From CAZRRV01 sp045660865 (GTDB taxonomy: Bacteria > Bacillota > Clostridia > Oscillospirales > Acutalibacteraceae), in the NCBI GenBank assembly GCA_045660865.1, contig JAZREP010000008.1, positions 1 through 64,000 on the forward strand: DNA of 64,000 nt, given 5' to 3'. The notes beneath the pieces were generated by a model. The model saw only the letters and a program-made list of their open reading frames with translations, was not told the DNA's origin and ran no database searches. Positions within the stretch are counted from its first letter, which is position 1. Each line of letters begins with the position of its first letter. Both the position numbers and the translations under genes were made by a program. Shown piece by piece: positions 31,902 through 41,323 of this stretch.

Positions 31902-32183
31902 ATGCTAGTTGGAAAAGTTGTTGGCAGCATAGTTGCCACAAGAAAAAATGAAAACCTACTCGGCAACAAATTTATGCTTGTTAAGCCGTTGAAGGAAATG
32001 TCTGAAAAGCGTGACGCAATTGTAGCCATTGACAATATCGGCGCCGGAATCGGTGAGATTGTTTTGGTTGCTACAGGTAGCGCTGCAAGAATCGGTTGCG
32101 ATATGAGTAATGCGCCGGTTGACGCTGCAATTGTCGGTATTATAGATGATGCAGTTGGTCTTTCTGATTTTAGTAAAAAATAA
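31902..32183 (+). CDS. Microcompartment vertex protein, EutN/CcmL family (BMC-P)
   Basis: 93 residues. Pentamer that caps the shell vertices. MLVGKVVGSIVATRKNENL at the start and AIDNIGAGIGEIVLVATGS in the core are diagnostic. The only pentamer gene in the locus. Confidence 0.95.
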   Translation: MLVGKVVGSIVATRKNENLLGNKFMLVKPLKEMSEKRDAIVAIDNIGAGIGEIVLVATGSAARIGCDMSNAPVDAAIVGIIDDAVGLSDFSKK

Positions 32184-32219
32184 ACCCCTATAATTTTTTT
32201 GCAAAGGCAGGTGCCGAAA

Positions 32220-33548
32220 TTGAATATCGAAGAACTCAAAAATGTATTAAAAGCAAACGGTGTTGTCGGTGCCGGCGGCGCGGGATTCCCGTCCTATGCA
32301 AAACTGAACGAGAAGGCCGATACTATTATTTTGAACTGTGCGGAATGTGAGCCGTTGCTCAAACTGCACAGACAAGTGCTTGAAAAATACCCAAGGGAAA
32401 TTTTAAGCGCACTTATTACTGTTGCAAACACTGTCGGCGCAACCAGAATTTGTGTAGCTGTAAAACCGAACTACAAAAAGACGGTGGCTGCATTACAAGC
32501 TGTGTTACCCGAATTCCCCAATATAGAACTCAGTATGCTGCCGAATGTTTATCCGGCAGGTGATGAGGTTGTTACGATTTATGAGGCTATCGGTAGGGTT
32601 GTGCCTCCCGGTCAGCTCCCGATTTCGGTTGGAGTTATAGTCTATAACGTAGAAACTGTTTTGAATATGTATTACGGCATACTCGGCGTTAAACCGGTAT
32701 ATGAAAAATACGTAACCGTTACGGGTGCAGTAAGAAACCCTGTAACATTAAAGGTACCGCTCGGAATAACCTTTGAAGAATTGATTGCCTTAGCAGGCGG
32801 CACTGAATTAAGTGATTTCACAATTATTAGCGGCGGTCCTATGACAGGTCCAGTTGGAAATCTTTATGACGTTGTTACAAAAACCACAAACGGAATAATA
32901 GTTTTACCCGATGACCATTATGTTGTTCTTAAAAAGACAGCAAATCTCTCAATCAGCAAAAAACGTGCTATGGCAGCTTGTTGTCAATGTAATATGTGTA
33001 CAGACCGTTGCCCAAGACACGCACTCGGACACCCGATTGACCCTGCTGCTTTTATGAGAGGTGTTTCAAGTGTTAATACAAACAAGCGAGAAGCTTTTGT
33101 AAACACTCTGTTTTGTTCGAGCTGCGGACTTTGTGAAATGTACTCCTGTAATCAGGCGCTTTCGCCCCGTTCGCTGATAGATGAAATGAAAGGCGCTTTG
33201 CGTGCAGGCGGAGTCAAATGTACTGACCCTGTGTTTAGCTCTGTAGATAAGAACAGAGAAGGCAAGTTCGTTTCAATCCCAAGGCTTCGTGCAAGATTAG
33301 ATTTAGACAAATATGACCATCAAGCACCGGTTGTCGATGCAGACATTAATCCCAAAAGGGTTAAATTACTGCTTTCACAGCATATCGGCGCACCGGCAGT
33401 AGCCGATATAGCGGTAGGCGAAACGGTAGAAAAAGGTCAATTGATTGCCAAAGCGTCCGATACGGCGCTCGGCGTAAATATCCATGCGTCAATAAACGGT
33501 AAGGTAACCGAGGTTACCGACCGATACATAATTATAGAAAGGGGATAA
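32220..33548 (+). CDS. pduS: PduS-like RnfC-family Fe-S flavoprotein
   Basis: 442 residues. N-terminal NADH/FMN module of the RnfC/Nqo1 type (VVGAGGAGFPSYAKL, NCAECEPLL), an SLBB-like middle, and two [4Fe-4S] motifs (CCQCNMCTDRC, CSSCGLCEMYSC). A lipoyl-like barrel closes the C-terminus. In B12 pdu systems PduS is a cobalamin reductase; here no B12 enzyme exists, so it more likely moves electrons between NADH and a shell Fe-S cluster or the activase. TTG start 7 nt after AGGTG. Confidence 0.9.
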   Translation: MNIEELKNVLKANGVVGAGGAGFPSYAKLNEKADTIILNCAECEPLLKLHRQVLEKYPREILSALITVANTVGATRICVAVKPNYKKTVAALQAVLPEFPNIELSMLPNVYPAGDEVVTIYEAIGRVVPPGQLPISVGVIVYNVETVLNMYYGILGVKPVYEKYVTVTGAVRNPVTLKVPLGITFEELIALAGGTELSDFTIISGGPMTGPVGNLYDVVTKTTNGIIVLPDDHYVVLKKTANLSISKKRAMAACCQCNMCTDRCPRHALGHPIDPAAFMRGVSSVNTNKREAFVNTLFCSSCGLCEMYSCNQALSPRSLIDEMKGALRAGGVKCTDPVFSSVDKNREGKFVSIPRLRARLDLDKYDHQAPVVDADINPKRVKLLLSQHIGAPAVADIAVGETVEKGQLIAKASDTALGVNIHASINGKVTEVTDRYIIIERG

Positions 33549-33553
33549 CCGTT

Positions 33554-34102
33554 ATGAGTAAAGCATTAGGTATGGTTGAGCTTGCAACTGTATCTTGCGG
33601 TATAGGTGCTGCAGATATTCTTGTTAAGACAGCCGAGGTTGAAGTGCTTGAGGCACAAACGGTTTGTCCCGGTAAGTACATAGTTTTAATCAGCGGTGAG
33701 CTTAGTGCGGTACGTTCAGCTGTTGATGCTGCAAAACTGAAATTCACAAATAAGGTTATTGACAGTTTTGTTCTTGGCAACCCGCACGAGTCTATTTTCA
33801 AGGCAATCTACGCCGCAACCAATGTTCCCGATGTTAATGCGCTGGGCGTGTTTGAAACCTACACAGCAGCGTCGGCAATTTCAGCGGCTGATATAGCGGC
33901 AAAAACCGCACAGGTTGAATTGATTGAAATTCGCCTCGCTCGTGGTATGTGCGGAAAATCATATCTGCTTATTACCGGTGAGGTTTCGGCTGTTGAAGCT
34001 TCTATTGAAGCAGCCAAAGCTCATATCTCTGATGACGGCATGTTCTTAGACAGTTATGTTATTGCAAGTCCCGATAAAAAGATTTGGGACGCAATTCTGT
34101 AA
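33554..34102 (+). CDS. pduT: Tandem BMC-domain shell protein, PduT type
   Basis: 182 residues, two BMC domains (residues 1-90 and 95-182), forming pseudohexameric trimers. Cys38 in TVCPGKY matches the PduT residue that holds a [4Fe-4S] cluster at the trimer pore. Only 5 nt after pduS, its known partner. This suggests an electron path across the shell. Confidence 0.9.
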   Translation: MSKALGMVELATVSCGIGAADILVKTAEVEVLEAQTVCPGKYIVLISGELSAVRSAVDAAKLKFTNKVIDSFVLGNPHESIFKAIYAATNVPDVNALGVFETYTAASAISAADIAAKTAQVELIEIRLARGMCGKSYLLITGEVSAVEASIEAAKAHISDDGMFLDSYVIASPDKKIWDAIL

Positions 34103-34145
34103 AAATTCCCCAGCTTTCGTAAATTCTTGAAGGAAGGAGAAAAGT

Positions 34146-34904
34146 ATGCTTGCTATCGAACGCCGAAATGCGATTTTGGCAAGGCTGGCAGCGGATGGAA
34201 AAGTAATTGTTGCAAATTTAAGTAATGAATTTGACGTTACCGAAGAAACCATTCGTCGTGACCTTGAAAAACTGGAAAATGACGGCTTAGCCAAGAGAAC
34301 TTATGGCGGTGCTGTTAAAAAGGATACATTTAATACTGATTTACCCTTCCAGGTGCGCAAGCAAACTAATGTGGAGGATAAACAGGAAATAGCACTGAAA
34401 ATAGCCTCCATGATAGAAGATGGCGACTATTTAATGCTGGATGCCAGTACAACCGCACTTTATGTAGTTAAAAATATTTTAGAAAAGAAGCGTATAACAA
34501 TAATAACCAACTCGGTTGAAATACTTATTGAGTTGGCAAATAAAAATGATTGGAATGTTCTTTCCACAGGCGGTACATTAAAGCCGGGCAGCCTTTCCTT
34601 TGTAGGCCGCCACGCCGAAGATATGTTAAAAGAATTTCACGTTGATATGGCAATTTTCTCTTGCAAGGGTATCGATATGGACCGTGGTCTTACCGATTCC
34701 AACGAGAAGGATACCGATATAAAGAGATGCATGCTGAAAGCAGCTAAGAAAAAAATCCTCGCAGTAGATGACACAAAATTTGATAGAATTTCCTTCACCC
34801 GTGTTTGTGATATGCGAGAAATTGATGTAGTAGTTACAAACCGTGAGCCAAGTGAAAAATGGCAGCAGTATTTGAAAGAAACAAATACGGAGCTAGTGTA
34901 TTAA
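34146..34904 (+). CDS. DeoR-family transcriptional regulator
   Basis: 252 residues. N-terminal helix-turn-helix (RNAILARLAADGKVIVANLS, EETIRRDLEKLENDGLAKR) and a sugar-phosphate-sensing DeoR C-terminal domain. Most likely controls this locus; a phosphorylated intermediate such as fuculose-1-phosphate or DHAP would be a reasonable effector. It lies inside the operon with no promoter of its own, 43 nt after pduT. Confidence 0.92.
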   Translation: MLAIERRNAILARLAADGKVIVANLSNEFDVTEETIRRDLEKLENDGLAKRTYGGAVKKDTFNTDLPFQVRKQTNVEDKQEIALKIASMIEDGDYLMLDASTTALYVVKNILEKKRITIITNSVEILIELANKNDWNVLSTGGTLKPGSLSFVGRHAEDMLKEFHVDMAIFSCKGIDMDRGLTDSNEKDTDIKRCMLKAAKKKILAVDDTKFDRISFTRVCDMREIDVVVTNREPSEKWQQYLKETNTELVY

Positions 34905-34916
34905 GGAGTATTGATG

Positions 34917-36380
34917 ATGGCTGAATTTACAAGAGAACAGGTAGAAAATATAGTTCGCCAAATATTAGGTAATATAACAACTGAGTCTGCACCTGCACCT
35001 ACGTCACAGTCGGATTATAGTGGTACAAAATACGGCAGCCGTAAGCTGATTGGTGTATTTGATGATATGAATAAGGCAATCGAGGCTGCTCAAACAGCTT
35101 ACAAGGCTGTAAGGGCAATGTCGGTAGCCGAGCGTGAAAACGTTATTACCGAAATCCGTCGTCTTTGCAGAGAGGAAGCTCCGATTATGGCTAAACTCGG
35201 TGTTGACGAAACAGGAATGGGTAAGGTTGAACACAAGCGTTTAAAACACGTTTTAGTTGCTAATAAGACTCCCGGTACAGAGGATATTACCGCCTATGCA
35301 AAAACCGGCGATAACGGATTAACATTGGTAGAAATGGCACCTTTTGGAGTAATTGGTGCAATTACTCCCAGTACTAATCCAAGTGAAACTGTAATCTGCA
35401 ACAGTATCGGTATGATAGCCGCAGGTAACGGTGTTGTCTTTAATCCTCACCCCAACGCAATTGCAACCTCTAACTATGCAGTTGACTTGGTTAACAGAGC
35501 AAGTAAACTGGCAGGCGGCCCTGAAATCCTTGTTACTTCTATGGATAAACCTACATTAGAGTCTGCCGGTATTATGCAAAGCCATCCGTTAGTACGCCTT
35601 TTGGTTTGCACAGGCGGTCCAGGAGTAGTGCGTGCAGTACTTTCCAGCGGTAAAAAGGCTATTGGCGCCGGCGCAGGTAATCCCCCTGTTATTGTAGATG
35701 ATACCGCAGATATCCAAAAAGCAGGTAAGTATATTATTGATGGTTGTACCTTTGATAATAATCTGCCCTGTATTGCTGAAAAAGAGGTTTTTGCTTTCAG
35801 TAATATTAAGGATGCGCTGATTGAAGCAATGAAGGAAAACGGCGCTTATTTAATCAGCTCTCAACAGGCTGATGCCCTTGCTAATGTTGTTTTGGTTGAT
35901 AAAGAAAACAAAAAGACCGGCAAAATCTCCAAAATTGTAAATCGTGACTGTGTAGGTCGTGATGCAGATATACTCCTGTCAAAAATTGGCATAAAGGTAG
36001 GCAAAGAGGTTCGCTGTATAATTTGCGAAACTGACTTTAACCACCTTTTTGTACAAGAAGAACTTATGATGCCGATTTTGCCGATTGTTAGCGTACGCAA
36101 CATTGATGAGGCAATTGATTTAGCAGTAAAAGCCGAGCACGGCTTTAGACATACTGCGCACATGCATTCTAAAAATATTGACAATCTTACCCGCTTTGCT
36201 CAAGCGGTTGAAACAACTATTTTCGTTAAGAATGCACCCAGCTATGCAGGTATCGGCTTCGGCGGTGAGGGACATGCAACCTTTACTATCGCAGGCCCCA
36301 CAGGTGAGGGAATCACCTCTGCAAAAAGCTTTACCAGATTGCGCCGTTGCGTAATGGCAGACAGCTTCCGTATCATTTAA
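34917..36380 (+). CDS. pduP: CoA-acylating propionaldehyde dehydrogenase with encapsulation peptide
   Basis: About 488 residues. Converts propanal, CoA and NAD+ to propionyl-CoA and NADH. Residues 2-18 (EFTREQVENIVRQILGNI) are the amphipathic encapsulation helix, followed by a Pro/Ala/Thr linker. The catalytic Cys is in DNNLPCIAEKEV. PduP/EutE family. ATG codons at 34914 and 34917 are both possible; AAGGAG is 5 and 8 nt away, so I prefer 34917. Confidence 0.94.
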   Translation: MAEFTREQVENIVRQILGNITTESAPAPTSQSDYSGTKYGSRKLIGVFDDMNKAIEAAQTAYKAVRAMSVAERENVITEIRRLCREEAPIMAKLGVDETGMGKVEHKRLKHVLVANKTPGTEDITAYAKTGDNGLTLVEMAPFGVIGAITPSTNPSETVICNSIGMIAAGNGVVFNPHPNAIATSNYAVDLVNRASKLAGGPEILVTSMDKPTLESAGIMQSHPLVRLLVCTGGPGVVRAVLSSGKKAIGAGAGNPPVIVDDTADIQKAGKYIIDGCTFDNNLPCIAEKEVFAFSNIKDALIEAMKENGAYLISSQQADALANVVLVDKENKKTGKISKIVNRDCVGRDADILLSKIGIKVGKEVRCIICETDFNHLFVQEELMMPILPIVSVRNIDEAIDLAVKAEHGFRHTAHMHSKNIDNLTRFAQAVETTIFVKNAPSYAGIGFGGEGHATFTIAGPTGEGITSAKSFTRLRRCVMADSFRII

Positions 36381-36396
36381 TTATTGAGGTGAAATT

Positions 36397-37047
36397 ATGG
36401 ATACATCAATCAATGTGATTGCCGAATCCATTTGCAGAATTATTAAGGAAAATCAAGGATTGTCTGCAAATTCAGACAACCAAGTGCCAATCGGAATTTC
36501 GAACAGACATATCCATTTATCACGTCAGGATGTGGATACTCTGTTTGGCGCAGGTTATCAGTTACAACCAATAAAAGATTTAAGCCAGCCGGGACAATAC
36601 GCCTGTAAAGAGTGTTTGACTATTGTTGGACCCTCTTTAAAACCTATTGAAAATGTGCGTGTACTCGGTCCTGAGCGTAAGGCAAGCCAAGTTGAAATCT
36701 CCAAAACCGATTCCTATGTTTTAAAAGTTAAACCTCCTGTAAGGGAATCGGGCAATATCTCAGGCTCTGCTCCAATTACCATAATAGGTCCCAAGGGAAT
36801 AGTCACTTTGAAGGAAGGGTGTATTATTGCCAATCGCCATATCCATATGAGCGAGGAAGAGGGCAGAGCCTTTGGTATTAAAGACGGAGAATATGTAACG
36901 GTTGATGCAAATGGTACAAGACGTACTAGGTTTTATGATGTCCAAGTAAGAGTGCATAAAGACTTCCGCTTGGAAATGCATCTCGATACCGACGACGCTA
37001 ATGCCGCAGGTCTTAATAATGGAGATAAGGTAATTATTACAAAATAG
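36397..37047 (+). CDS. pduL: Phosphate propanoyltransferase PduL
   Basis: 216 residues. Converts propionyl-CoA to propionyl-phosphate and frees CoA inside the compartment. Two PTAC domains with zinc histidines (GISNRHIHLS and ANRHIHMS). Residues 3-17 (SINVIAESICRIIKE) form the encapsulation helix. A kinase to make ATP from propionyl-phosphate is not in the window. Last gene of the locus, followed by a terminator. Confidence 0.95.
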   Translation: MDTSINVIAESICRIIKENQGLSANSDNQVPIGISNRHIHLSRQDVDTLFGAGYQLQPIKDLSQPGQYACKECLTIVGPSLKPIENVRVLGPERKASQVEISKTDSYVLKVKPPVRESGNISGSAPITIIGPKGIVTLKEGCIIANRHIHMSEEEGRAFGIKDGEYVTVDANGTRRTRFYDVQVRVHKDFRLEMHLDTDDANAAGLNNGDKVIITK

Positions 37048-37049
37048 AA

Positions 37050-37079
37050 CAAGGGTGCAAACGCACCCTTGTTTTTTTA
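37050..37079 (+). terminator. Terminator of the microcompartment operon
   Basis: CAAGGGTGC / GCACCCTTG with a 4 nt loop and seven T. Confidence 0.92.
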
Positions 37080-38909
37080 TTTTATTTTAATTTTATAATG
37101 CTCTAACCAGTAGTTTAGTTGCACAAAATAGGCTATGGTTTGCGGTGTGGTCATTAGCTGGCCGTACCAAGGTGTTTGTCGGTCGGTACGAAGCAATTCC
37201 TTTAACCGCTCCTTCTTTGCAATCTGTAAAAGCGGACTGCTTGGATTGGATAGTATTTCTTCAAGCATTCGTGATACAGTCTGTCTGTAAACAGGGTGGT
37301 GGGTTTTCGGGTACGGGCTTTTCTTTCGCCACAAAACCTCGTCTGGCAAAAGGCCTTTTACCGCCTCTCGCAAAAGTCCTTTTTCGTAGCCTTTGTAGTC
37401 CTTATATTCCCAGGGTACTCGGTATAAATACTCCGCAATACGATAATCGCAGAAGGGAACTCGCACCTCTAAACCGTTATACATACTCATTCTGTCCTTG
37501 CGGTCGAGTAGTGTTTGCATAAACCAATCTAAATTAAGCCGCATCATTTCTTTCATTCTTGATTCGGTTTCGCTTAAATTAGATACCTTGTGAGTGTCTT
37601 TTACTGTGTGATTATATCGGGCATTAACATATTCGTGCGGCTCTATTTTTTCGGCAAGCCAATCGTTTAAAAAGCTGTAGCGGTAATCTGTGGATTGCGC
37701 CCAGGGGAAACCATAGCGCATACGGATTTCCTTATCTCTGTACCAAGGATAACCGCCGAAAATCTCATCTGCACACTCGCCGGATAGTGCCACGGTGCAA
37801 TGCTTTTTAATTTCTTTGCAAAACAGTAGTAAGGAGGAATCCACATCTGCCATACCGGGTAAATCTCTTGCCTCTACTGCTGCATAAAGCGCATTTGCTA
37901 CATCCTCAGAGTCCAAAACAACCAAATGGTTTTCAACCTGTAAATATTCGTTCATTTTTTGAATGTATGAGGAATCGGCATTGGGTTGGAATTTACTTGT
38001 TTTAAAGTATTTATCATTATCACGATAATCAAGTGAAAATGTCATTAACTTTTTGCCACAGTTTTTCATATACCGTGCTGAAACCGAGGAAATAATACTG
38101 GAATCTAAGCCGCCCGAAAGAAAGGTGCCGACAGGCACATCAGAAACCAGCTGCCACTCTATTGCATCGGTGACTAATGAACGCACTTTTTCTACAGTTT
38201 CGGGGAAACTGTCGGTATGTGGAGCATCGGTTAATGACCAATATTTTTCTATTTTCAAACCGTCACGGTCAAAATAGCCACGGCAAGCAGGTGGCAGCTC
38301 GGCAATATCTTTGAAAATGCCGTTCCCGGATGTGCGCCCCGGACCGATTAGCATAATTTCTGCAATTGAGTTTTTATCAATTTCGGGCTCAATTTTTTTG
38401 TGCTCTAATAAGCTCTTGATTTCTGAAGCGAATATAAAAGAACCCTCTTTAAGTGCATAGAAAAATGGTTTAACACCTATTCTGTCCCTTGCTATAAAAA
38501 GACGTTTTTCAGCCTCGTCATAGATACAGAAGGCAAAAATGCCGTTGAATTGTGTTACACATTCAGCGCCCCAAGCAACGAAGGACTTTAATATTACTTC
38601 GGTGTCGGAATGGCCTTTAAAAGTAAAGCCTAAATCAATTAGCTTTTGCCGAATTTCATCTGTGTTGTACAATTCGCCGTTGTAAACAATGGTATATTCA
38701 CCTTTTTCGGACAAAAAGGTCATGGGCTGCTTGCCGTTTTCAATATCAATAACCGCCAAGCGCCTGTGCAATAAAGCACAACATTCCTTTAAATATATAC
38801 CACTGTCATCAGGACCCCTGCGGGATAAAACCGAGGTCATATTTTTGTACATTTCTCTGTTTTGCTCTAAAGATTCTTTAAAATTGATTTCTCCTGCAAT
38901 ACCGCACAT
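37077..38909 (-). CDS. asnB: Asparagine synthase, glutamine-hydrolysing
   Basis: 610 residues. Forms Asn from Asp, ATP and Gln. The class II amidotransferase domain needs Cys at position 2, so the start is the ATG at 38909 (MCGIAGEINF), with GGAG 8 nt upstream; the in-frame codon six residues earlier would block the nucleophile. The synthetase domain has the PP-loop SGGLDSSIIS. Single-gene unit, convergent with the microcompartment operon. Confidence 0.95.
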   Translation of the reverse strand: MCGIAGEINFKESLEQNREMYKNMTSVLSRRGPDDSGIYLKECCALLHRRLAVIDIENGKQPMTFLSEKGEYTIVYNGELYNTDEIRQKLIDLGFTFKGHSDTEVILKSFVAWGAECVTQFNGIFAFCIYDEAEKRLFIARDRIGVKPFFYALKEGSFIFASEIKSLLEHKKIEPEIDKNSIAEIMLIGPGRTSGNGIFKDIAELPPACRGYFDRDGLKIEKYWSLTDAPHTDSFPETVEKVRSLVTDAIEWQLVSDVPVGTFLSGGLDSSIISSVSARYMKNCGKKLMTFSLDYRDNDKYFKTSKFQPNADSSYIQKMNEYLQVENHLVVLDSEDVANALYAAVEARDLPGMADVDSSLLLFCKEIKKHCTVALSGECADEIFGGYPWYRDKEIRMRYGFPWAQSTDYRYSFLNDWLAEKIEPHEYVNARYNHTVKDTHKVSNLSETESRMKEMMRLNLDWFMQTLLDRKDRMSMYNGLEVRVPFCDYRIAEYLYRVPWEYKDYKGYEKGLLREAVKGLLPDEVLWRKKSPYPKTHHPVYRQTVSRMLEEILSNPSSPLLQIAKKERLKELLRTDRQTPWYGQLMTTPQTIAYFVQLNYWLEHYKIKIK

Positions 38910-39048
38910 ATAAAAAACTCCAATCATAAGTTGCTGGATTCACGAGTATTTTAACAAAGCCACAGCGTAAAATACTTGTTTCAAAATCTGATTCAAGTTT
39001 AAATGCTTTGGCTATTTTATTATATGCAAAAACAGAAAAAATGTGCGC

Positions 39049-39080
39049 AAAAAAAGCAAGGCATTCACCTTGCTTTTTTT
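39049..39080 (-). terminator. Terminator after nfnB
   Basis: AAAAAAAGCAAGG / CCTTGCTTTTTTT with a 6 nt loop, symmetrical and overlapping the nfnB stop. Confidence 0.85.
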
Positions 39081-40467
39081 ATTTGCTCGAAAGTGTATTG
39101 TCAATATCCTCTGCGGCAGTTTTGCCGGCACCCATTGCCAAAATTACCGTTGCGGCGCCTGTAACAGCGTCTCCGCCCGCCCAGACCATATCACGGGTGG
39201 TTTTACCGGTTTTGCTATCGGCAATTATGCCGCCCCATTTTTCGGTGTCAAGCCCGCTCGTTGTTGATTTAATCAGCGGATTGGGGGATGTACCGATAGA
39301 CATAATAACGCAATCTACAGGATAAGTAGTTTGCTTGCCTTCAATCGCGCGGATAACCGAGCGCCCGTCGGCACCCGGTGCAGTAACCTCCATATTATCA
39401 CAGACCATAGCGGTTACATTGCCGTTTTCATCACCCAAGATTTCACAAGGATTGGTTAAAAATTTGAAGATAATGCCTTCTTCCTTTGCGTGCTCAATTT
39501 CCTCAGCACGGGCAGGGAGGTCATTCTCGGTGCGGCGGTATATAATATATACGTTTTTAGCACCTAAACGCTTGGCGCATCGTGCCGCATCCATAGCCAC
39601 GTTTCCGCCGCCAACAACTGCAACGTTTTCGGCTTTGAGTATCGGTGTATCTGCATCGTCTTTATAAGCTTTCATAAGGTTTATTCTGGTTAAAACCTCA
39701 TTCGCCGAGAAAACACCTTTAAGGTTTTCACCCTTAATATTCATAAACCTCGGCAAACCGGCACCGGAGCCGATAAATACAGCATCAAAGCCCATCTCGA
39801 ACAGTTCATCAACCGAAAGTGTTCTGCCGATTATCATATTTGTTTCAAGCTTTACGCCGAGTGCTTTTAAGTTTTCAATCTCTTTTTCAACAATTGATTT
39901 AGGCAAACGAAATTCTGGAATACCGTATACAAGCACACCGCCGGCTAAATGTAATGCTTCAAAAATCGTGACGGCATAGCCTTTTTTCGCAAGAGTGCCG
40001 GCACAAGAAAGACCGGCAGGACCCGAACCTATTACCGCAACCTTTTTGCCGTTGGGCTTAAGAGGTTTTGGTGTCTGCTTTAGGTGGCTGTTGTAATAAT
40101 CTGCCACAAAACGTTCTAATCGGCCGATACCTACGCTTTCGCCCTTGACAGCGCGTACACACTTAGCCTCGCACTGTACCTCTTGCGGACAAACACGGCC
40201 GCAAACTGCGGGCAAGCAAGAGGATTCTTGTATAATTTCGTAAGCCTTTATAAATTCACCATTTGCTATTTGGGCAATAAAATCAGGTATTTTAATACCA
40301 ACAGGGCAACCGGATACACAAGGCTTATTTTTGCAGTTTAAACAGCGGTTAGCTTCGGCTATTGCAGTAGCTTCATCATATCCTAATGTTACCTCATTGA
40401 AATTAGAGTTCCTGATTTCAGGGTCTTGGGTAGGCATAGGATTGCGAAGAGGAGACATATTAGGCAT
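39079..40467 (-). CDS. nfnB: NADPH-dependent ferredoxin oxidoreductase NfnB-like (GltD family)
   Basis: 462 residues. N-terminal [4Fe-4S] cysteines (CLNCKNKPCVSGCPVGI), then FAD and NADPH Rossmann domains (VIGSGPAGLSCAG, VVGGGNVAMDAAR). Alone it would resemble glutamate synthase small subunit, but the adjacent NfnA partner indicates the electron-bifurcating transhydrogenase linking NADPH to NADH and ferredoxin. AAGGAGGT lies 9 nt before the start, which is 2 nt after the nfnA stop. Confidence 0.9.
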   Translation of the reverse strand: MPNMSPLRNPMPTQDPEIRNSNFNEVTLGYDEATAIAEANRCLNCKNKPCVSGCPVGIKIPDFIAQIANGEFIKAYEIIQESSCLPAVCGRVCPQEVQCEAKCVRAVKGESVGIGRLERFVADYYNSHLKQTPKPLKPNGKKVAVIGSGPAGLSCAGTLAKKGYAVTIFEALHLAGGVLVYGIPEFRLPKSIVEKEIENLKALGVKLETNMIIGRTLSVDELFEMGFDAVFIGSGAGLPRFMNIKGENLKGVFSANEVLTRINLMKAYKDDADTPILKAENVAVVGGGNVAMDAARCAKRLGAKNVYIIYRRTENDLPARAEEIEHAKEEGIIFKFLTNPCEILGDENGNVTAMVCDNMEVTAPGADGRSVIRAIEGKQTTYPVDCVIMSIGTSPNPLIKSTTSGLDTEKWGGIIADSKTGKTTRDMVWAGGDAVTGAATVILAMGAGKTAAEDIDNTLSSK

Positions 40468-40469
40468 AG

Positions 40470-41312
40470 CTACTCTACCTCCTTACAAAGCAGGTTGCAT
40501 AACTTGTCGTAAGCGTGGCGCTCCTGCTGCTTATAAATACTGCTGCGAGAAATAGCCTCGTCAAAATCTATTTCGTGTGCATCAAAATCAGGCCCATCAA
40601 CACAGGCAAATCTTGTTTGCCCATTAACAGTAAGACGGCAACCACCGCACATACCTGTTCCGTCAATCATAATGGGGTTCATACTTGCGGTAGTTTTAAT
40701 GCCGTGCTTCTTTGTTAGTTTGGCAACAAATTTCATCATAGGCAAGGGACCAATTGTAATAACCTCGTCATAAGCGTTGCCGCCTAAAATAAGTTGCTCT
40801 AAAGCATTAGTAACCAGACCTTTTTCACCGTAACTGCCGTCATCGGTCATTACTTTCAAAAGGTCGCTATTTTCTTTAAATTTATCTTCTAAAATTACAA
40901 GGTCAGAGTTGCGAAAACCAATAATTGAATGAACTTGGCAGCCCATTTGGTGCAGTTTTTTAGCAATAGGGTAAGCAATGGCACAGCCAACGCCGCCACC
41001 CACAACTGCAACCTTTTTTAATCCGTCAAGCTTTGTGGGTTTGCCAAGCGGTCCTGCAAAATCGCAAAGAGAGTCACCGATATCTAAGGCGTTCAACTTT
41101 TTAGTAGTTGCACCTACAATTTGAAAAATAATCGTAATAGTACCTTTTTGGCGGTCATAATCTGCAATTGTTAAGGGGATTCGCTCACCCTCATCATCTA
41201 CACGCAGAATGATAAATTGACCGGGTTGGGCCTTTTTAGCAATCAGCGGGGCCTCAACCTCTATTGATGATACAAAGGGGTTTAATACCTCTTTGTTCAC
41301 GATTCTGTACAT
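40470..41312 (-). CDS. nfnA: NfnA-like FAD/[2Fe-2S] subunit (PyrK family)
   Basis: 280 residues. Ferredoxin-NADP reductase-like FAD domain (PGQFIILRVDDEGERIPLT), NAD domain (VVGGGVGCAIAYPIA) and a C-terminal [2Fe-2S] site (GTGMCGGCRLTV and a later Cys). Partner of NfnB. Such complexes rebalance NADH, NADPH and ferredoxin in fermenting Clostridia. The rodA gene ends just upstream, so all three may share the rodA promoter. Confidence 0.9.
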   Translation of the reverse strand: MYRIVNKEVLNPFVSSIEVEAPLIAKKAQPGQFIILRVDDEGERIPLTIADYDRQKGTITIIFQIVGATTKKLNALDIGDSLCDFAGPLGKPTKLDGLKKVAVVGGGVGCAIAYPIAKKLHQMGCQVHSIIGFRNSDLVILEDKFKENSDLLKVMTDDGSYGEKGLVTNALEQLILGGNAYDEVITIGPLPMMKFVAKLTKKHGIKTTASMNPIMIDGTGMCGGCRLTVNGQTRFACVDGPDFDAHEIDFDEAISRSSIYKQQERHAYDKLCNLLCKEVE

Positions 41313-41323
41313 TTACTTAAATT

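Noticed and set aside
39079..40467. Glutamate synthase small subunit (GltD)
   Set aside because: Similar in sequence, but there is no large subunit and an NfnA/PyrK-type partner is adjacent.
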